Position numbers and translations under genes: made by a program
Shown here: positions 46,370 through 57,831 of the stretch, piece after piece
Layout of the letters: every line of letters starts with the position of its first letter
Numbering within the stretch: position 1 is the stretch's first letter
Notes under the pieces: generated by a model
What the model was told of the DNA's origin: nothing
Databases searched by the model: none
The model's input: only the letters and a program-made list of their open reading frames with translations
Origin: Zoogloea sp.
GTDB taxonomy: Bacteria > Pseudomonadota > Gammaproteobacteria > Burkholderiales > Rhodocyclaceae
NCBI GenBank assembly: GCA_016703645.1
Contig: JADJBR010000007.1
Span: 1-64,000, forward strand
Length of the DNA stretch: 64,000 nt
Direction of reading: 5' to 3'

Positions 46370-47773
46370 TCAAATGCACAATCCTGGAGGGGTTTTGTCT
46401 GGAGCGTCCAGGAGGTCTCCCTGTACCGGATCGACGGTGGCGGCGACGGTGCCGTCGTGGACTTCGATGTAGATGGCGGTTCCCGGAGAGAGACTGGTCA
46501 CGCTGCGGGCGATCCGGCCGTCGGCATGGCGTGTGATGCTGTAGCCACGGGCCAGAACGGCGCGCGGATCAAGGTGGGTGAGATGCTGTTGCAGGGCGGT
46601 CACGCGTGCCTGGTGACGTGCCAGCAGGCTCTGGGTGGCACGCTGCAAACGCTGACCCAGGGCATCCAGGTCGGCCCGTTTGCGGGTGGGGTCGGGGCGT
46701 CGGGCCTTGAGGCGCAGTCCCAGACTCGCGACGCGCGCCTGGCGGCTGGCCAGGTGGCGGGCCATGCTGGCGCGCAGGCTCTGATCCAGGATGGCGAGGC
46801 GCAGATGGCTGCGCGCTAGCTGTTGGCGGGGGTGCGTCAGTCGTGATGCTGCACGGTCTAGGCGCTGGGCGGCGGCATCGATGCGTCGCTCCATGCTCCG
46901 GCGCAATCGTGCTGTCAGTTGAGGGAGACCCTCACGCAGCTCGAAATAGCCTGCACTGGCCAGCTCGGCGGCTGCGGTCGGCGTGGCGGCGCGCAGGTCG
47001 GCGCTGAAGTCGGCGATGCTGAAGTCGGTTTCGTGACCAACGCCCACGACCACGGGCAGCGGACAGGCACGTATGGCGCGGGCGACCCGTTCGTCGTTGA
47101 ACGCCGCCAGGTCTTCGAGGCTGCCGCCACCACGCACCAGCAGCAGCAGGTCGTTGCCGTCCTTGGTGGCGCGCGCGCCGGCACGCTGGATTGCGGCCGC
47201 GATCTGGGCCGGTGCGGTTTCGCCCTGAACCGGGGTTGGGTAGAGCGTCAGGGGTATTTGGGGCGCCCGCCTTGCAAGGGCCGCCGTTACGTCACGCCAG
47301 GCCGCGGCCTGGGGCGAGGTGACGACGGCAATGCCGCGGGGAAAGCGGGGCAGCGGGCGCTTGGTGGCCGCATCGAACAGCCCTTCCGCCTCCAGTCGGG
47401 CCTTCAGGCGCAGGAAGGCCTCGAAGAGATTGCCGACCCCCGCATGGCGAATGCCTTCAACGCTGAGCTGGAAATCGCCGCGGGGCTCAAACAGGGTGAC
47501 AAGGGCGCGCACTTCGACCCGCATGCCGTGTTCAAGGCGAAACGGAAGCAACTGGGCGCGGTTGCGCCACATGGTGCAGCGAACCTGGGCCTGATCGTCC
47601 TTGAGGGTGAAGTAGAGATGCCCGGACGCGGCGCGGGTGAGCGTGGATACTTCGCCGGCAACCCACATCAGGGGGAAGCTGCCCTCCAGTGCTTCCCGGG
47701 CCGCACGGTTCAGCCAGGACACGGAAACCACGTCGGACGCGTCTTTCCCGGGATTCGTCAGGGGCGGATTCAT
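46370..47773 (-). CDS. xseA: Exodeoxyribonuclease VII large subunit
   Basis: A 467-residue nuclease subunit that degrades single-stranded DNA together with XseB. The N-terminal OB domain has SVSWLNRAAREALEGSFPLMWVAGEVSTLTRAASGHLYFTLKDD. The catalytic part has RGIAVVTSPQAAAWRDV, LLLVRGGGSLEDLAAFNDERVARAI and VVVGVGHETDFSIADFSADLRAATPTAAAE. A long coiled-coil follows, and the end RGYSITR is typical. The start at 47773 is chosen by homology; no strong ribosome site is visible and a start nine codons earlier is possible. No xseB is nearby. Confidence 0.93.
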   Translation of the reverse strand: MNPPLTNPGKDASDVVSVSWLNRAAREALEGSFPLMWVAGEVSTLTRAASGHLYFTLKDDQAQVRCTMWRNRAQLLPFRLEHGMRVEVRALVTLFEPRGDFQLSVEGIRHAGVGNLFEAFLRLKARLEAEGLFDAATKRPLPRFPRGIAVVTSPQAAAWRDVTAALARRAPQIPLTLYPTPVQGETAPAQIAAAIQRAGARATKDGNDLLLLVRGGGSLEDLAAFNDERVARAIRACPLPVVVGVGHETDFSIADFSADLRAATPTAAAELASAGYFELREGLPQLTARLRRSMERRIDAAAQRLDRAASRLTHPRQQLARSHLRLAILDQSLRASMARHLASRQARVASLGLRLKARRPDPTRKRADLDALGQRLQRATQSLLARHQARVTALQQHLTHLDPRAVLARGYSITRHADGRIARSVTSLSPGTAIYIEVHDGTVAATVDPVQGDLLDAPDKTPPGLCI

Positions 47774-47956
47774 GGTGCCGGATTCTACCGGAATCCACAT
47801 TCATGCCAGAACTGTTAAAAAAAATCCCGGATCCGGGCTTGACTTGCGGGAAAATACGTAAGCAATTGATTTTAAAAGAGTGTTTTTGCTGCTCATTTTT
47901 TGATCCGAGGACTAAAAAGCCTTATGGACTGCGGGTTTAGGGGCATCACCAGCCTT

Positions 47957-47991
47957 TAATCCACAAAGTTATCCACAGATTCTGTGGATTG
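47957..47991. other. Cluster of DnaA-box-like sequences
   Basis: TAATCCACA (47957-47965), a perfect DnaA box TTATCCACA (47969-47977) and, inverted, TGTGGATTG (47983-47991) follow one another. The last two form an 8-bp dyad (ATCCACAG-ATT-CTGTGGAT, 47971-47989). The 150 bases before them are AT-rich, unlike the rest of the window. No dnaA, dnaN, gidA or rpmH is nearby, so this is probably a DnaA-binding control site rather than oriC. Confidence 0.45.
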
Positions 47992-48072
47992 TCTCGAAGG
48001 TAAAGCCTGTTGCCTAGGGGATGTTCGCCGGGTTACATTCATGCGCTTGATTGGATTCCCAGGAGTGCTCGA

Positions 48073-48678
48073 GTGTTCGCCATCATCCAGGCTGCAGGCT
48101 GGCCCATCTGGCCCTTGTTGTTTGCTTCCGTCGTGGCCGTGGCCTTGATCATTGAGCGGCTCATCACCCTGCGCCGCAGCAAGATCCTGCCGGACGGGCT
48201 CCTTGAGAAGGTGGTTGTGGAATTGCGCCAGGGCGGCGCCACACCTGAGATGATCAACCGGGTTGCCCTCAGCTCGCCCCTCGGGCGGGTCTTCGCTGCC
48301 GGCCTGCGCAATGTGCGCAGTTCGCGGGACGTCATGAAGGAGTCCATCGAGGAAACCGGTCGTGCCGTGACCCACGACCTGGAGCGTTTCCTGACCACGC
48401 TGGGCACCATCGCTTCCATCAGCCCCCTGATGGGGTTGTTCGGTACCATCGTCGGCATGATCGAGATCTTCGGCTCCCAGGCGCCGGGTGGTTCCAACCC
48501 CCAGCAACTGGCCCAGGGCATTTCCATCGCCCTCTACAACACCGGCTTCGGCTTGGTCATCGCGATCCCGAGCATGATCTTCTGGCGTCATTTCCGCGCC
48601 ACGGTGGATAGTCTGGTCATTGAGATGGAGCAGCAGGCCATCCGTCTGGTTGAGATGATCCACGGCGAGCGTCGCTGA
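48073..48678 (+). CDS. exbB: ExbB/TolQ-family proton channel protein
   Basis: A 201-residue inner-membrane protein with three helices. It has the MotA/TolQ/ExbB core TLGTIASISPLMGLFGTIVGMIEIF and NTGFGLVIAIPSMIFWRHF. The start is GTG 48073, seven bases after AGGAG; the frame upstream is non-coding. With ExbD it uses the proton gradient to drive TonB- or Tol-type transport. It heads the exbB-exbD-lpxK run. Confidence 0.92.
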   Translation: MFAIIQAAGWPIWPLLFASVVAVALIIERLITLRRSKILPDGLLEKVVVELRQGGATPEMINRVALSSPLGRVFAAGLRNVRSSRDVMKESIEETGRAVTHDLERFLTTLGTIASISPLMGLFGTIVGMIEIFGSQAPGGSNPQQLAQGISIALYNTGFGLVIAIPSMIFWRHFRATVDSLVIEMEQQAIRLVEMIHGERR

Positions 48679-48687
48679 GGGGCCGAC

Positions 48688-49110
48688 ATGAACTTTGGCC
48701 GTGGCCGCTCCCGCGAGGAGCCGGAAATCAACCTGATCCCGCTGATCGATGTGTTGCTGGTGATCATCATCTTCCTGATGTTGACCACCACGTATTCGCG
48801 TTTTGCCGGGCTGGAGATCAATCTGCCCACGGCGGACGCCCAGGCCAGCAGCGAGAAGACGGTGGAAATCAATGTGGCCGTCACCGCGGTCGGCGATGTG
48901 GTCATCAACAAGCGTCCGGTCAATGGCGCCGGCCTTCAGGCGATCGTCGCGGCCATGCAGGCGGTGGTGCCGCCCGGTGCGAAGGATCCCGTGGTCATCA
49001 TCAATGCGGATGCCAAGGCGGCCCATCAGCGCGTCATCGATGTGATGCAGGCCGCCCAGCAGGCCGGACTGGTCCATATTTCTTTCGCCACCCAGGCGGC
49101 CCAGCGCTGA
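48688..49110 (+). CDS. exbD: ExbD/TolR-family protein
   Basis: A 140-residue protein with one membrane helix whose conserved acidic residue is Asp21 (INLIPLIDVLLVIIIFLML). A periplasmic domain follows (TVEINVAVTAVGDVVINKRPV). It is the partner of ExbB, with a nine-base gap. Confidence 0.92.
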   Translation: MNFGRGRSREEPEINLIPLIDVLLVIIIFLMLTTTYSRFAGLEINLPTADAQASSEKTVEINVAVTAVGDVVINKRPVNGAGLQAIVAAMQAVVPPGAKDPVVIINADAKAAHQRVIDVMQAAQQAGLVHISFATQAAQR

Positions 49111-49119
49111 CGCTCACGC

Positions 49120-50130
49120 ATGCCACGCAGCGCCCCTGGATTCTGGCGGCACCGGGGCGTGACCGCGTTTGCCCTGCTTCCCCTTTCCCTGCTGTTTGCC
49201 CTGTTGTCCGGTGTGCGGCGCCGACTCTATCGGGCCGGCCTGCTGCGCGTGGAGCGCTTGCCGGTGCCCGTCATCGTGGTCGGCAACATTGCCGTGGGCG
49301 GCAGTGGCAAGACACCGGTAGCCCTGTGGCTGGCCGCCGAGTTGAAGGCACGGGGTTACACGCCGGGCATTGTCAGCCGGGGCTATGGCGGCAGTACCGA
49401 AGGCGTGGCCGAGGTGAAGGCGGGTGGCGATCCTACGTGCTTCGGGGACGAGCCGGTTCTGATGGCGGGGGTAGCGCAGTGTCCGGTATTTGTTGGGCGC
49501 GACCGGCCGGCAGCAGCACGTGCCTTGCTTGCCCGTTACGGGGGGGTGGATGTGATCATCGCGGACGATGGCCTGCAGCACTACCGCCTTGGACGGGATG
49601 TGGAGATCGTGGTGGTGGACGAGGCGACTCTCGGCAACCGCCTTCGTCTGCCTGCCGGCCCTTTGCGGGAGGGTGTCGGACGGATCGCCGCCAGCACCCT
49701 GGTGATGGCACACGGAGCGCTTTCCGCCGGATTGAGGGGCCGCTTGGGCCGGGTTCCGGTGTTCGAGTTTTCCCTTGTCGGTGAGGCCTTCGAGCGGGTG
49801 GCGAATCGTCATGACCGCTGCGACCCGGAGTCTTTTCGCGGGCGTCGTGTCTGGGCAATGGCGGGCATTGGCCGGCCAGAGCGTTTTTTTGAGCAGGTCG
49901 AGGCCATGGGCCTGAAGGTCGGACGACGGCCGTTTCCTGACCACCACGGCTACACCCCAGCGGATGTGGCCATTGAAGAAGGCGATGTCCTGCTGATGAC
50001 CGAGAAGGATGCGGTAAAATGCGGGCCTTTCGCTCCGGCAGATAGCTGGGTGTGGCCGGTCCGGGCGCAGGTGGCGCCCGGAGCGGCAGAACTGATTGTG
50101 GAGAAGCTCGATGGATCCCCGACTGCTTGA
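49120..50130 (+). CDS. lpxK: Tetraacyldisaccharide 4'-kinase
   Basis: A 336-residue lipid A kinase at the inner membrane that phosphorylates the 4' position of the disaccharide precursor. The N-terminal hydrophobic stretch is residues 9-26. The P-loop [19 protein letters not shown] is unusual in its TPV end, as is normal for Lpx[23 protein letters not shown] and [11 protein letters not shown] follow. Its 3' end overlaps the Trm112 gene by 20 bases. Confidence 0.95.
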   Translation: MPRSAPGFWRHRGVTAFALLPLSLLFALLSGVRRRLYRAGLLRVERLPVPVIVVGNIAVGGSGKTPVALWLAAELKARGYTPGIVSRGYGGSTEGVAEVKAGGDPTCFGDEPVLMAGVAQCPVFVGRDRPAAARALLARYGGVDVIIADDGLQHYRLGRDVEIVVVDEATLGNRLRLPAGPLREGVGRIAASTLVMAHGALSAGLRGRLGRVPVFEFSLVGEAFERVANRHDRCDPESFRGRRVWAMAGIGRPERFFEQVEAMGLKVGRRPFPDHHGYTPADVAIEEGDVLLMTEKDAVKCGPFAPADSWVWPVRAQVAPGAAELIVEKLDGSPTA

Positions 50131-50299
50131 AATCCTGGTTTGCCCGATCACCAAGGGGCCGCTCGACTTCCGGAAAGACAAGCAGGAGCTGTGGAGCCTC
50201 AGCGCCCGGCTTGCTTACCCGATTCGCGATGGCATTCCGGTGATGCTTGAAGATGAAGCCCGTCCGCTGTCCGAGGAAGAGCTGGTCCAGGCTCGCTGA
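50111..50299 (+). CDS. Trm112 family protein
   Basis: A 62-residue protein of the Trm112/YcaR family ([20 protein letters not shown]...[17 protein letters not shown]). Only one Cys (CPITKG) remains of the zinc-binding set, as is usual in the bacterial branch between lpxK and kdsB. The function in bacteria is not firmly known. The ATG lies inside lpxK, and kdsB starts directly after the stop. Confidence 0.88.
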   Translation: MDPRLLEILVCPITKGPLDFRKDKQELWSLSARLAYPIRDGIPVMLEDEARPLSEEELVQAR

Positions 50300-50300
50300 C

Positions 50301-51775
<1,475 letters not shown>

Positions 51776-51797
51776 GCTTCGTTCAGTCGCGGTCAGG

Positions 51798-51825
51798 GGC
51801 CGGCCTTCATGGCCGGCCTTTTTTT
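51798..51825 (+). terminator. Rho-independent terminator after adk
   Basis: GGCCGGCC, loop TTCAT, GGCCGGCC and seven T residues: an 8-bp GC stem with a clear U-run, 22 bases after the adk stop. Confidence 0.9.
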
Positions 51826-51852
51826 CAGGGGTCCCGTTTCGGGTATCAAGTG

Positions 51853-53103
51853 ATGGCCAGAAATCTTCTATATGCCCAGTCGGGTGGTGTGACGGCGGTG
51901 ATCAATGCCTCCGCGGCCGGGGTGATCGCCACTGCCCGCGAGGCGGGAGGACGGATCGGCAGGGTGCTGGCGGCACGCAACGGCATCCTGGGCGTACTGC
52001 GGGAAGCTTTGGTCGATACTGCTGATATTTCGGCTGACGACCTTGCACGCTTGCGCTGCACACCGGGCGGAGCATTCGGGTCCTGCCGTTTCGATCTCGA
52101 CCCGGAAGAGCGCAACCCCGCCCAGTACGACCGCCTGTTTGCGGTCCTGGCGGCCCACGATATTGGTTTCTTCCTCTACAACGGCGGCAATGGCTCGATG
52201 GAGACCTGTCGGCAGATTCAGGCCGCGGCCCGGGATCGTGGCTATCCTCTGACCGTGGTCGGCGTGCCCAAGACCATCGACAACGACATCGTACACACCG
52301 ATTGCTGCCCGGGTTTTGGCTCCGCTGCAAAGTATCTCGCCACTTCGGTACGGGAGGTGGGGCTGGATCTCAATGCCATGACCACGACCGGTGGGCGGGC
52401 CTTCGTCCTGGAGGTGATGGGGCGCAACGCAGGGTGGCTCGCCGCCGCGTGTGCCTTGGCTGCCGACAGCCCGGATTGTGCCCCCCACATCATCCTGCTG
52501 CCCGAGGTTCCGTTCGACGAGGTGCCGTTCATGACGCGGGTCCGCGAGACGGTGGAGCGGCTGGGGTCATGTGCGATCGTCGTGGCGGAGGGGCTGCGGG
52601 GTACCGATGGGCAGATCCTGTCCATGCAGGCGCAGCATCCCAAAGGCTATGTCCAGTTGGGTGGCGCGGGGGAGGCCATCGCCGACCGGATCCACTCGGA
52701 GCTTGGCTACAAGGTGCACTATGCGGTGGCGGATTACCTTCAGCGAGCGGCCCGCCATCTGGCTTCGAGGACGGACACCAATCAAGCCTTTGCCGTAGGC
52801 AAGGCTGCGGTGCGGAGGGCCCTCGCCGGGGAGGGTGGGGTCATCGGGATCAAGCGTCTGTCGGGCCGGCCCTATCGTTGGCGCACGATTCAGGTGGCCT
52901 TTGAGAAAGTCGCCAATCTCGAGCGCACGCTGCCACCAGACTTCATCGCTGCGGACGGCCTGGGGGTGACGGATGACTTCCGGAACTGGTGTCGCCCCCT
53001 GATCGCTGGCGAAGATCTGCCCCCGTTTGTGGACGGGCTCCCCGATTACCTGCACCTGCAGCTACCCCTGCTGGCCCGGCTTCTGCCCGAATACGAGCCC
53101 TGA
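51853..53103 (+). CDS. 6-Phosphofructokinase, probably PPi-dependent
   Basis: The 416-residue enzyme phosphorylates fructose 6-phosphate, reversibly if pyrophosphate is the donor. The N-terminal motif AQSGGVTAVINASAAG, YNGGNGSMET (110-118), PKTIDNDI (139-146) and NDxxGRAFVLEVMGRNAGWLA-like TTTGGRAFVLEVMGRNAGWLA are seen. Lys140 before TIDND is the residue usual in PPi enzymes. The Gly and Asn in GGNGS differ from both the GGDGS of ATP enzymes and the GGED/GGDD of many PPi enzymes. The ATG at 51853 is chosen over the overlapping GTG. Confidence 0.88.
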   Translation: MARNLLYAQSGGVTAVINASAAGVIATAREAGGRIGRVLAARNGILGVLREALVDTADISADDLARLRCTPGGAFGSCRFDLDPEERNPAQYDRLFAVLAAHDIGFFLYNGGNGSMETCRQIQAAARDRGYPLTVVGVPKTIDNDIVHTDCCPGFGSAAKYLATSVREVGLDLNAMTTTGGRAFVLEVMGRNAGWLAAACALAADSPDCAPHIILLPEVPFDEVPFMTRVRETVERLGSCAIVVAEGLRGTDGQILSMQAQHPKGYVQLGGAGEAIADRIHSELGYKVHYAVADYLQRAARHLASRTDTNQAFAVGKAAVRRALAGEGGVIGIKRLSGRPYRWRTIQVAFEKVANLERTLPPDFIAADGLGVTDDFRNWCRPLIAGEDLPPFVDGLPDYLHLQLPLLARLLPEYEP

Positions 53104-53147
53104 GAGGGCGCCGTGACCGTGTCAGGGGTCGCCTGGTGGCGAGGGCT

Positions 53148-53777
53148 TCAGGCCGGGACCGCGGGGTTCAGACTGTAGGTGACGGTGAGGCTCGCCTGGG
53201 CCAGTATGTGTCCGGCCATGGCGTTGCGTGCCTGCTGCCCATTGAATGCCCCGGAGATGGCCAGCGCGGGCACATCAAGGGCATACACCGTGAACAAGTA
53301 GCGGTGGCGGATTGAATCGTTCCAGGGCGGGCAGGGGCCATCGTAGCCGAAGTAGTTGCCCTTCATCTGCTCATCGCCCGCAAACCAGCCAGTGTAGTCA
53401 TTGAGCCCATGGCGGCTGCCGTCCGGCAGGTCGGGGCCGGGCTTGCCGTTCGGGGTCACCTCGCGGGAGTGCTCGCCCTCTGCGATGGCCTGGGTTGTTT
53501 CAGGCAGGTCGATCAGAACCCAGTGGAAAAAATCGGTCCGCGGCAGGTCCGCGGGCACCTGTCGATCTTCCTGATTCACATCATCGCCCCGGCTGGGCAC
53601 GTCCGGGTCGTGACAGATCACGGCGAAGCTGCGGGTACCGACCGGCGCGCCGCTCCAGCTCAGTTGCGGATTGCGGTTGCTGCCAAGGCAGACGTGCCCT
53701 TCGGCGGCCGGGATGCAGAAGGTGTAAGTGCCGGGAATCACGGCACCGTCGACAAAGCTCTGGCTGGTCACTTGCAT
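53148..53777 (-). CDS. YbhB/YbcL family (PEBP-like) protein
   Basis: A 209-residue protein of the phosphatidylethanolamine-binding superfamily (bacterial Raf-kinase-inhibitor-like). Family marks are PQLSWSGAPVGTRSFAVICHDPDVP, FFHWVLIDLPETT, YDGPCPPWNDSIRHRYLFTVYALD and a C-terminal A.LTVTY strand. The ATG at 53777 follows GGGGAG. Its biochemical role is unknown. It is convergent with the phosphofructokinase gene. Confidence 0.87.
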   Translation of the reverse strand: MQVTSQSFVDGAVIPGTYTFCIPAAEGHVCLGSNRNPQLSWSGAPVGTRSFAVICHDPDVPSRGDDVNQEDRQVPADLPRTDFFHWVLIDLPETTQAIAEGEHSREVTPNGKPGPDLPDGSRHGLNDYTGWFAGDEQMKGNYFGYDGPCPPWNDSIRHRYLFTVYALDVPALAISGAFNGQQARNAMAGHILAQASLTVTYSLNPAVPA

Positions 53778-53837
53778 TGTTTTGGTCTCCCCTTTGATTC
53801 CGCCGATTTTAGCCAAGTTTGACCGATGCGTTGGGGC

Positions 53838-55373
53838 TCAGGCGCCGCGGCGGCGGAAGTCCCTGACGCGAAAGCCGAGTGCGAACAGCACTGCGAAGTA
53901 CACACCGATTCCACCCAGCACCAGGGCGCACAGGCGGATCACGCGCTCGACCCCGGAGGCGCTCAGCCACAGGCTGTCGCTCCCTGTTGCGAAATGCACA
54001 CAGGCGCCCAGCACCAGCAGGGCGATGACCAGCTTGCCGGCGAAACGCCCCCAGCCAGGCAGGGGCTGATAGACCCCGCGTTTGCGTAGACCGTGATAGA
54101 GCAGGCCGGCATTGACGCAGGAGGCCAGGCCGATGGACAGGGCCAGACCGGCATGCTGGAAGGGGCCGATGAAGACGAGGTTCATCAGTTGGGTGATGAC
54201 CAGCGAGAAGATGCCGATTCGCACCGGGGTGCGCACGTCCTGGCGGGAGTAAAAGGCCGGCGCTAGCACCTTCACCAGGATCAGCCCGGTCAGGCCGATG
54301 CTGTAGGCGATCAGGGCAGTGCGGGTTTGCAGGACGTCGTTGGCCCCGAAGGCGCCATGGTGAAACAGGGTGCTGATCAGGGGTACTGCGAGCAGGGCCA
54401 GCCCCAGGGAGGCTGGCAGGGTGAGCATCAGGGTCAGGCGCAGGCCCCAGTCGAGCAGTGCCGAGAACTCGGCGGGCTGCTCGTCGGCATGCATTTTGGA
54501 GAGGCTGGGCAGCAGGATGGTGCCGAGGGCCACGCCGAGCATGCCGGCCGGGAACTCCATCAGGCGGTCGGCATAATACAGCCATGACACGCTGCCGCTG
54601 GGCAGGAAGGAGGCAAAGACCGTATTGATCAGCAGGGAGATCTGGCTTACCGAAACGCCCAGCATGGCCGGGCCCATGAGCTTGAGGATGCGCCTTACGC
54701 CCGGGTCGGAGAAATCAAGGGAGAAACGCGGCAGCATGCCGATCTGCGCCAGCGGGCGCAGTTGCAGCAGCACCTGGGCCAGTCCGCCGATGAAGACCGC
54801 CCAGCCGAGGACGAGGATGGGGGGATCGAAATAGGGCGCTGCGAACAGCGCCATGAAGATGAAGGACAGGTTGAGCAGTACGGGCGTGAACGCCGGGATC
54901 GCAAAGCGGCTCCAGGTGTTGAGCACACCGCCGGCAAGGGCCACCAGTGCCATGAAGAAGATGTAGGGGAAGGTGATGCGGGTCAGCTCTACGGTCAGTT
55001 CGAACTTCCTGGCATCGGCCGAGAAGCCGGGGGCCGTGGCGTAAATGATGGCTGGTGCGGCCAGGGCGCCGAGGATGGAGACGATCAGCACCGCCAGCCC
55101 GAGGGCGCTGGCCACATGGTTGATGAGGCGCTGGGTTTCCTCGTCTCCCCGTTTGTTCTTGTACTCGGCGAGGATGGGAACGAAGGCCTGGGAGAAAGCG
55201 CCCTCGGCGAACATCCGGCGCAGCAGGTTGGGCAGCCGGAAGGCCACCACGAAGGCGTCCATCTCGATGCCGGCGCCAAAGGCCCGGGCCTGCACGAAGT
55301 CGCGTACAAACCCCAGGATGCGCGACAGCAGGGTCATGCCGCTGACCGTGGCGAGGGCGCGGAGGAGGTTCAT
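53838..55373 (-). CDS. murJ: Lipid II flippase MurJ
   Basis: A 511-residue membrane protein with about 14 helices that flips lipid II for peptidoglycan synthesis. The start MNLLRALATVSGMTLLSRILGFVRD and the segment FVVAFRLPNLLRRMFAEGAFSQAFVPIL are diagnostic. An ATG three codons earlier (55382) is also possible; neither has a good ribosome site. It diverges from accA. Confidence 0.95.
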   Translation of the reverse strand: MNLLRALATVSGMTLLSRILGFVRDFVQARAFGAGIEMDAFVVAFRLPNLLRRMFAEGAFSQAFVPILAEYKNKRGDEETQRLINHVASALGLAVLIVSILGALAAPAIIYATAPGFSADARKFELTVELTRITFPYIFFMALVALAGGVLNTWSRFAIPAFTPVLLNLSFIFMALFAAPYFDPPILVLGWAVFIGGLAQVLLQLRPLAQIGMLPRFSLDFSDPGVRRILKLMGPAMLGVSVSQISLLINTVFASFLPSGSVSWLYYADRLMEFPAGMLGVALGTILLPSLSKMHADEQPAEFSALLDWGLRLTLMLTLPASLGLALLAVPLISTLFHHGAFGANDVLQTRTALIAYSIGLTGLILVKVLAPAFYSRQDVRTPVRIGIFSLVITQLMNLVFIGPFQHAGLALSIGLASCVNAGLLYHGLRKRGVYQPLPGWGRFAGKLVIALLVLGACVHFATGSDSLWLSASGVERVIRLCALVLGGIGVYFAVLFALGFRVRDFRRRGA

Positions 55374-55543
55374 CGAGGCCATGGAGTTGGGGGCGTTGCG
55401 AGGGCAAAGACTGTCGATGTTAGCGGCTTATGGCGCCTTGCAGCAATGCGATTTTCGGCCTTTGGCGGCGTTTGGGCCGGCCCTGGCGCCCGTCGCAGGG
55501 GGGGATGGGGTAAAATGGAAAAAATTTTTGCGAGCTCGACCTG

Positions 55544-56512
55544 ATGAAAACCACGTTCCTAGATTTTGAACAGCCTATTGCGGAACTCGAGGCAAAGATC
55601 GAAGAACTACGCTTTGTGCAGGATGATTCGGCGGTGGATATCTCCGAGGAGATCGGCCGTCTTGAGCAGAAGAATTACGGCCTGACCAAGGAAATCTACG
55701 GAAAGCTCACGCCCTGGCAGTGTGCGTTGGTGGCCCGTCACCCGCAGCGTCCCTATACGCTCGATTACGTGCAGCACATCTTCACCGATTTCGAAGAGCT
55801 CCATGGGGACCGCAGTTTCGCCGACGACAAGGCCATTGTGGGTGGTCTGGCCCGCTTCAATGGTCAGTCCTGCATGATCATTGGTCACCAAAAGGGGCGC
55901 GATACCAAGGAGAAGATCCATCGCAATTTCGGTATGCCCCGGCCGGAAGGCTATCGCAAGGCCATGCGCCTGATGAAACTGGCCGAGAAGTTCAATCTGC
56001 CGGTGTTCACCTTCGTGGATACGCCGGGTGCCTACCCCGGCATCGATGCCGAGGAGCGAGGGCAGTCGGAGGCCATCGGCCACAACCTGTTCGTGATGGC
56101 CGAACTGAAGGTGCCCTTGATCTGTACCATCATCGGTGAAGGTGGTTCGGGCGGGGCGCTGGCGATTGCCGTCGGTGACCAGCTACTGATGCTTCAGTAC
56201 TCGACCTATTCCGTCATTTCTCCGGAGGGGTGTGCATCCATCCTCTGGAAGAGTGCCGAACGGGCCTCCGATGCCGCCGAGACCATGGGTATCACCGCTT
56301 CGCGCCTGAAGTCGCTCGGGCTGATCGACAAGGTCGTGAGCGAACCTGTCGGTGGTGCCCACCGGGATCACCGGGCCATGGCCCAGAACCTCAAGCGGGC
56401 GCTCCAGGATGCCCTGCGCCAGGTCTCCGAGCTTTCTCCCTCGGAGTTGCTGGAGCGGCGGTTCGAGCGTCTGATGAGCTACGGCAAGTTCAAGGAAATT
56501 GCCGTCGACTGA
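55544..56512 (+). CDS. accA: Acetyl-CoA carboxylase carboxyltransferase, alpha subunit
   Basis: A 322-residue subunit that, with AccD, transfers CO2 from biotin to acetyl-CoA, the first step of fatty acid synthesis. The start [21 protein letters not shown], the middle [25 protein letters not shown] and [23 protein letters not shown] are typical. A TAAAAT sequence 32 bases upstream could be its -10. The last bases overlap the tilS start. Confidence 0.96.
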   Translation: MKTTFLDFEQPIAELEAKIEELRFVQDDSAVDISEEIGRLEQKNYGLTKEIYGKLTPWQCALVARHPQRPYTLDYVQHIFTDFEELHGDRSFADDKAIVGGLARFNGQSCMIIGHQKGRDTKEKIHRNFGMPRPEGYRKAMRLMKLAEKFNLPVFTFVDTPGAYPGIDAEERGQSEAIGHNLFVMAELKVPLICTIIGEGGSGGALAIAVGDQLLMLQYSTYSVISPEGCASILWKSAERASDAAETMGITASRLKSLGLIDKVVSEPVGGAHRDHRAMAQNLKRALQDALRQVSELSPSELLERRFERLMSYGKFKEIAVD

Positions 56513-57830
56513 GCCTGTCTCGGCTGTCGCCCGTCACTGGCGGCAGCTTCCGGTCACGCCGACCCGCCTCAGGCTCGGCCTGAGCGGCGGACTTGATTCC
56601 ACCGTCCTTCTGCATGTTCTCGCGGGTCTTCGCGGGGCGCTCGGCTTCGAACTCTCCGCTGTCCATGTCAACCACGGCTTGATTCCCGGGGCGAGTGCAT
56701 GGGCCGTGCGGTGCCGGCAGCTTTGCGACCGCTTGGGTGTGCCGTTTCTTGTGCGGGAGGTCGTGGTCAGGCGCGATCATCCTGGTGGGCTCGAAGCTGC
56801 GGCACGGGAGGCCCGCCATGGGGCTCTGCAGGAGGATGCCGGTGGCGCATGCCTGGTTCTGGCTCACCATCAGGGCGATCAGGCTGAGACCGTGCTGTTT
56901 CGCGTCCTGCGGGGGGCGGGGATGCGGGGAGCAGGGGGCATGCGCGTATGGGATACCCGAGCCGGTGGGGTGGCCATCTGGCGCCCCTTGCTGGATGTGC
57001 CCCGTCGTGATCTTCAGGCTTACGCCGACGAGCACGCCCTGCTCTGGGTCGAGGATCCCAGCAACCAGGATCCGCGGTTTTCCCGCAATTTCCTGCGTCT
57101 GGAGGTGCTGCCGCGCCTTGAGGCACGTCAGGCCGGCGCCTCTGCCGCCCTGGCCCGTACCGGGCGCTTGTGCGCCGAGGCTGCGGATCTGTTGGACGAT
57201 CTGGCCGACCTGGATCTCGCGGCCATGGGTGGCACGGATGATCATCGTTTCAACCATTCCATGGCGCTGGGGCTCACATCCCCCCGTTTGCGCAATGTCT
57301 TGCGCCGCGTCCTCCATGGGGCCGGGGCTCTGATGCCCGATGAAGAACGGTTGAGGGAGGCGGAGCGGCAGATGCGCCAGGAGACGGCGGCGGCTGGCTG
57401 GCGCCTGGTGCTGGGGAGCCACGCGTTGTGTGTGTATCGGGACGCCTGGTGGATCGAGCCTGCCGGCCGGCCCGTGATGGCTGTCCCGCAGGTCTGGGCG
57501 GGTGAGCCCCGGTTGGCATGGGCGGGCGGTGCCGTGGCTTTCAACGCCGCGGTGGGGCAGGGCATTGCTGCATCAATGCTGCATGGCGTGTGCTGCGAAA
57601 TACGTCCGCGGGTGGGGGGGGAGCGCTTACGTCTGCGTTCTGACGGCCCTGCACGGAGCATCAAGAATCTGTTGCAGGAGGCCGCCATCCCACCCTGGCG
57701 GCGTCGATCATTGCCACTGCTGTGGGTGGAGGGACGCTTGGCGTGGGTCGCCGGGGTGGGCGTAGACGTGGCCTTCCGCTGCCCGCCCGGCGAGCCGGGT
57801 GTGGTGCCTGACTGGTCTGCGACGGCCTGA
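56499..57830 (+). CDS. tilS: tRNA(Ile)-lysidine synthase
   Basis: A 443-residue enzyme that modifies the wobble cytidine of tRNA-Ile(CAU) to lysidine with ATP and lysine. The PP-loop is SGGLDS (29-34). [48 protein letters not shown] and [16 protein letters not shown] are all characteristic. C-terminal TilS domains follow. The only sensible start is TTG 56499, inside the accA end, with AAGGA close by. Confidence 0.9.
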   Translation: MPSTEPVSAVARHWRQLPVTPTRLRLGLSGGLDSTVLLHVLAGLRGALGFELSAVHVNHGLIPGASAWAVRCRQLCDRLGVPFLVREVVVRRDHPGGLEAAAREARHGALQEDAGGACLVLAHHQGDQAETVLFRVLRGAGMRGAGGMRVWDTRAGGVAIWRPLLDVPRRDLQAYADEHALLWVEDPSNQDPRFSRNFLRLEVLPRLEARQAGASAALARTGRLCAEAADLLDDLADLDLAAMGGTDDHRFNHSMALGLTSPRLRNVLRRVLHGAGALMPDEERLREAERQMRQETAAAGWRLVLGSHALCVYRDAWWIEPAGRPVMAVPQVWAGEPRLAWAGGAVAFNAAVGQGIAASMLHGVCCEIRPRVGGERLRLRSDGPARSIKNLLQEAAIPPWRRRSLPLLWVEGRLAWVAGVGVDVAFRCPPGEPGVVPDWSATA

Positions 57831-57831
57831 A

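Noticed and set aside
47957-47991. Chromosomal replication origin
   Set aside because: Only three boxes and no dnaA, dnaN, rpmH or gidA nearby; kept as a DnaA-box cluster only.
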